In this document: positions 60,237 through 64,000 of the stretch, in pieces
How the letters are laid out: every line of letters begins with the position of its first letter
How positions within the stretch are numbered: position 1 is the first letter of the stretch
NCBI GenBank assembly: GCA_032622095.1
Contig: CP136066.1
Coordinates: 188,390,716-188,454,715, forward strand
Direction of reading: 5' to 3'
DNA length: 64,000 nucleotides
DNA from: Siphonodentalium dalli
Lineage: Eukaryota > Mollusca > Scaphopoda > Gadilida > Siphonodentaliidae
Notes under the pieces: model-generated
The model's database searches: none
Seen by the model: the letters and a program-made list of their open reading frames with translations, nothing else
Told to the model about the DNA's origin: nothing
Made by a program: the position numbers and the translations under genes

Positions 60237-60783
60237 GCTTGAAAATTACAGCATGCATGGTCGTTTTAAGAAAAACCACACAAAACCCCTCGAAAAATCA
60301 AGCACATATATAGCCATGCACCCAAATATAGCATGAGTTATGGCTGATGCGTGTTTTTGTGGAATATAGACACTGATTCTCTATCTCTTTTGAATATTTC
60401 ATTGTTGACATTCCTGGGAGGGATTATTAGAACATTAATGTCGTAAAATCATCGATCACTTCCGGTATAATATTCTGTATCAGATCGGGGAACACGTGCT
60501 ATGGGACAGTTAGGGGATTATGGGTTTACGAGATCCCGTTACGACACCAGCAGACATGCGCACTACGCCGTATCTTAATCTCATCTCCCGTTCTATTCAA
60601 GACATTGTACATCAATTTTAAATGTCATTTCGCACTTTGCGTCTTTGTCACAAGTGACATATGTTTACGTTATTTGACACAAATAATGCGGTTATACCGG
60701 GTTGTGTAGGCAATAGAGATGTGATGTAGTTAAATCGTCGTTCTATTCTCACGGGATATTTTTTTTTTTAATTTTGGCATGTG
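60237..60783. other. No gene recognised
   Basis: Unique-looking sequence; no motif was recognised. Confidence 0.4.
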
Positions 60784-61181
60784 TTAACCCTTTACCCAAC
60801 AGAAGGGCCCTGTGCCAATGCATTCTCTTATATATGCGAGTCGACCATGGGTCGCCTCGCATATATAAGAGAATGCATTGGCTTAACACATTAAAAATTA
60901 ATAAATTGTTAAAGAATGTAAGAAAAAATGGTAAAAAGTGTTAAAAAAGGATTTTTTAGGCCAATGTATTCTCTTATATATGCGAGGCGACCTATGGTCG
61001 ACTCGCATATATAAGAAAATGCATTGGCACAGGGCATAACTGTAACCATCACAATGTGGTCAATGAGTCGGTTCCAATGATATCCATATTTGTATGGTTT
61101 TATTGAGACAGACCCAAGATAATTTAGGCCGTTGAAGCTTTATTTGGCCGGTTTTGGCCGGTTTGTTGGGTAAAGGGTTAA
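60784..61181. mobile_element. Hairpin MITE, family P, complete copy 3
   Basis: TTAA at 60784-60787 and 61178-61181 around 390 bp. Ends are CCCTTTACCCAACAGAAGGG and GGTTTGTTGGGTAAAGGG. Hairpins at 60818-60882 (apex CGACC-ATG-GGTCG) and 60960-61024 are in opposite orientation. Confidence 0.93.
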
Positions 61182-61384
61182 AGTGGCACTTAATTTTCAA
61201 GTCTGAGATTGCACTTAGTATAATTACTAGCTTATGTCATGTCCCTGTAATCAACAGAGATCGGTAAGTGTGTGAAAACTTATATGGGGACTACATATGT
61301 ATTGGAAAGACATAATGGAGTGATAGAAATGATCTCCTCAGAAATAAAAAAAAGGGCACCATGTATATATCACAGTAAGGAGCG

Positions 61385-62600
61385 ACCGTTGTTGGTTACA
61401 CTGGTGTAAATAGGGTTCGGAGTGACATCTAGCGGATGCGGGAGGAATATATAGGAGAGAATAAAATAGACACTGGGCCCTGATAGGTCAATAGCCTTGT
61501 GTGCTTTTCACATAAAAAAAATCATCACACCTCTTCCCTATGATTTCCCATAGGTAAAAGGAATTAACCCTTTGTAGTGACGTTTGAATTTTTTGGTGTG
61601 GTCTAAAATATGACAGTATTTTTTTTATGCGGTTCTGACACTAGTTACGAAAACAGAAGATTTAAAGACGAATTCCCTGCTAGACAGACATGATTTTTTT
61701 GTGTACAAAGTTTCCCAAAATGTCAATTTTTCAGATTTTAACAAAATTTTGTACCCAACATTTGTATTGCCAACAGTACACGCTAAAACGTTAGCACTGA
61801 CGCCTATGGAAAACATTTACACCAGTGCAACCTAAAGGGAAAAAATAGCTTTTTGGCATTTTTTATTCCTGGGAGTCACTTTAAAGCATTTTAATGCATT
61901 TTACAGAGCCTGGTCTTTCAGTCCATTGAATATCTCATGTATGGTGTGGCTATTCTTGCTGCTGATGTCTTCTTTCACTTACATCAGCCAAAAAAAATAG
62001 TAAGATTTTTCATAAAAAATGCCAATGTTTCAAGGTATTTTCAAAAATGTTCAAGGTGGTAATAGTCACATGATAATGCAAATGACCCATCACATGAGCA
62101 TGTCAACGACACATATATCAATTGTTATAAGAAGCTAATCTATGGAAAACATTTACACCAGTGTAACCTATGGTGTAAATATGTTTCGGAGTGACATCTA
62201 GCGGATATATAGGAATAATAAAATTTGTCAAAAGCCTTGTGTTTTTTTGCATTAAAATAAAATCATCACACCTCTTTCCTATGATTTCCCAGAGGTAAAA
62301 TAGCCATTGGCACAGGAATTAACCCTTTGCAGTGAAGTTTGAATTTTGTGGTGTGGTCTAAATATGACATTATTTTTTGTTAGTGCGGTTCTGACACTAG
62401 TTACGAAAACACAAGAGTTAAAGGCGAATTCCCTGCTAGACGGACATGATTTTTATTGGCATAAAAAGTTTCCGCAAATGTCAATCTTTCAGATTTTAAG
62501 AAAATTTTGGACCTAGGATTATATTGTAAACAGTATACGCTAAAACGTTTTTACTGAGGTCTGTGGATTTTTTTTACACCAGTGTAACCTGCCTGTTTGT
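61385..62600 (+). repeat. Two diverged copies of a 0.45 kb unit, 0.77 kb apart
   Basis: 61400-61840 and 62168-62600 share GGAGTGACATCTAGCGGAT, AAATCATCACACCTCTT, TATGATTTCCCA, ATTAACCCTTTG, GCGGTTCTGACACTAGTTAC and CGAATTCCCTGCTAGAC in order. Both units end in a TTTACACCAGTG(C/T)AACC, the complement of GGTTACACTGGTGTAAA at 61393, so each may be an element with inverted ends. No coding frame. The 320 bp between the units is unrelated. Confidence 0.75.
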
Positions 62601-63427
62601 GTTTAACATGCTACTGGAAAGAGGCATGTTTTCTTCCACGAGTCGATAATTTCCTGTATTTCGGGAAGTCTTTCCACATCATAAGGTCTTTATGTGAGTA
62701 CATATGTACATGTATAATTTTATCGCAGAAATTCAACTTCAGAGTTGAATTTCTAGGTTTAATTTGAAAGTTGAACATTAAATGTTTACTTTAAAAGACA
62801 TTTCTTCTGGGATGAACAGAGACCACAAAAGCGCACCTCTGGAAATGCAGACAAAACATTTCGGTTTGCTTGTAAATAAAGAGCATTAGTCGTGACAACC
62901 AGCAGGCATACACGCTACAAGACAGAGTTCATTCCTCTTGTTACGCTGGTCTGACCGCTGCCATCACGTATATTTTCGTAATTAAATCTGACATTTTTTT
63001 TCATTTTTAAGTATTTTATAAGTTCAATCTGGCTTGATCCAGCCAATTTTCAAATGAATATGGACAATTCAGTTTCTCAGAATAATGCAGAATGTATTGT
63101 AACCGACAAAATCTTTTTTTTTTAAATGAGTTATTTCCTCTCATTCTGTGTATGGGATGGCAGTGTTCAGTCCAGCGTAGCAGGGGACTCAACTCTGCTT
63201 TGCAGTTTGGCTGGTTTGGTTCGCGATGCATGTTGGTTGGATTATTTGTTTTATTTTATGGATTTTTATTTTATTTTGGTTGAGAATTTCGAAACATTTC
63301 GTGGAAACGAACATATTTAACAATTTCGCCCATGCATGCCAGTGGGTCTTAATTAGTATGTAACCAGCCTTCGCGTTTATATAGTGACTCGAAAACAGCC
63401 ACGCAAGATGGCAAGTTGGTGAGAACA
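62601..63427. other. No gene recognised
   Basis: Unique-looking AT-rich sequence. Overlapping frames on both strands near 63.1 kb are not recognisable. Confidence 0.4.
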
Positions 63428-63682
63428 TAACTCTTTCGTGATGGGAGCTACGCTGGTGCAGTATTAATGATACTGTACCAGTGCATTCTCTTATATATGC
63501 GAGTCTCCCATAGGGATATATAAGAGAATACACTGGCTTTCAATGTCAAGGTAAATATTCTCAGACCAAAGTATTCTCTTATATATGCGAGGCTCCCTAC
63601 GGGAGACTCACATATATAAGAGAATGCATTAGCACAGGGTTTTCGTCAAAATTTCAGGAAGCTCCAGTTACGGAAGGGTTAA
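63428..63682. mobile_element. Hairpin MITE, family H, two hairpins
   Basis: The left end CTCTTTCGTGATGGGAGCT follows ATAA, a mutated TTAA. The right end AGCTCCAGTTACGGAAGGG precedes TTAA at 63679-63682. Hairpins at 63481-63530 (right arm shortened) and 63570-63630 carry the CTCCC/GGGAG apex, not the CGACC/GGTCG apex of families P and S. Confidence 0.85.
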
Positions 63683-64000
63683 GATGGGAGTTTCTCAGAC
63701 GACATAGTTATCCGCCACTGTATTCCTGAAGCACCTGCGTCAGACCTCAATCAGACCAAGACTCATAACTCAAACTTACTCAGGCCCCTGTTTCAAACAG
63801 GTGTTCTTTTCCTGAGACTCATTTGCACAAGAAAGACAAAGCCCCTAGAGAGTACCCATCAAGAGTATTTAGACATTCTCGCGACGATAATATTAAGAGT
63901 ACCCATCGTGAGTAGTTCGAAATTATCGCGGCGATAACGCTCTTTCTCGCGAGATATCATCCTTTAATTCCAACAAACGACATGTTTGCTTTTGGGATTT

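Noticed and set aside
7576-62880. Recurring AAATAAAGAGC strings near 7.58, 24.55, 51.75 and 62.87 kb
   Set aside because: The shared string is too short and AT-rich, and the flanks do not align; no family could be supported.

Overview
This window looks like intergenic, repeat-dominated DNA from an animal, most likely a marine invertebrate. A mollusc, perhaps a bivalve, is my best guess. It is AT-rich. It carries one damaged non-LTR retrotransposon and many short non-autonomous DNA transposons (MITEs). One MITE at about 24.1-24.5 kb has the cytosine-run ends and GACG-rich internal tract that I associate with mollusc genomes; that association is from memory and was not checked. No host protein-coding gene, rRNA or tRNA could be supported. 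Almost all open frames are short (60-120 aa), overlap on both strands and match nothing I know.

Layout: 1-852 is a GC-rich tandem array of about 180 bp units running into one end of a TTAA-flanked MITE. 1.95-9.0 kb holds hairpin MITEs, a 2.4 kb foldback element built on an inverted minisatellite (2889-5309), and a hAT-like MITE with a related empty site elsewhere in the window. 9.38-12.51 kb is a 5'-truncated LINE encoding part of an APE-type endonuclease plus a reverse transcriptase, with two in-frame stops. 13.4-30 kb is mixed MITEs, microsatellites and foldbacks. 30-37 kb is mostly AT-rich unique DNA with a degenerate tandem array at 32.7-34.65 kb. 37.55-39.24 kb is a satellite of about 35 copies of a 48 bp monomer, capped by a second copy of the hAT-like MITE. 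40-64 kb is a dense mosaic of MITE families.

The most striking theme is a hairpin module whose stem contains GCATTCTCTTATATATGCG, with a 3 nt loop. It occurs about 20 times, counting degenerate copies. It usually comes as two hairpins in opposite orientation, and it sits inside MITEs with several different terminal inverted repeats. One of these families is flanked by 6 bp duplications; the others are flanked by TTAA and have CCCTTT-like, piggyBac-like ends. The hairpin apex exists in two versions that differ by two compensated base-pair swaps. At least four further MITE families with different ends also insert at TTAA. All calls come from reading the sequence by eye. No database search, alignment program or folding program was run.
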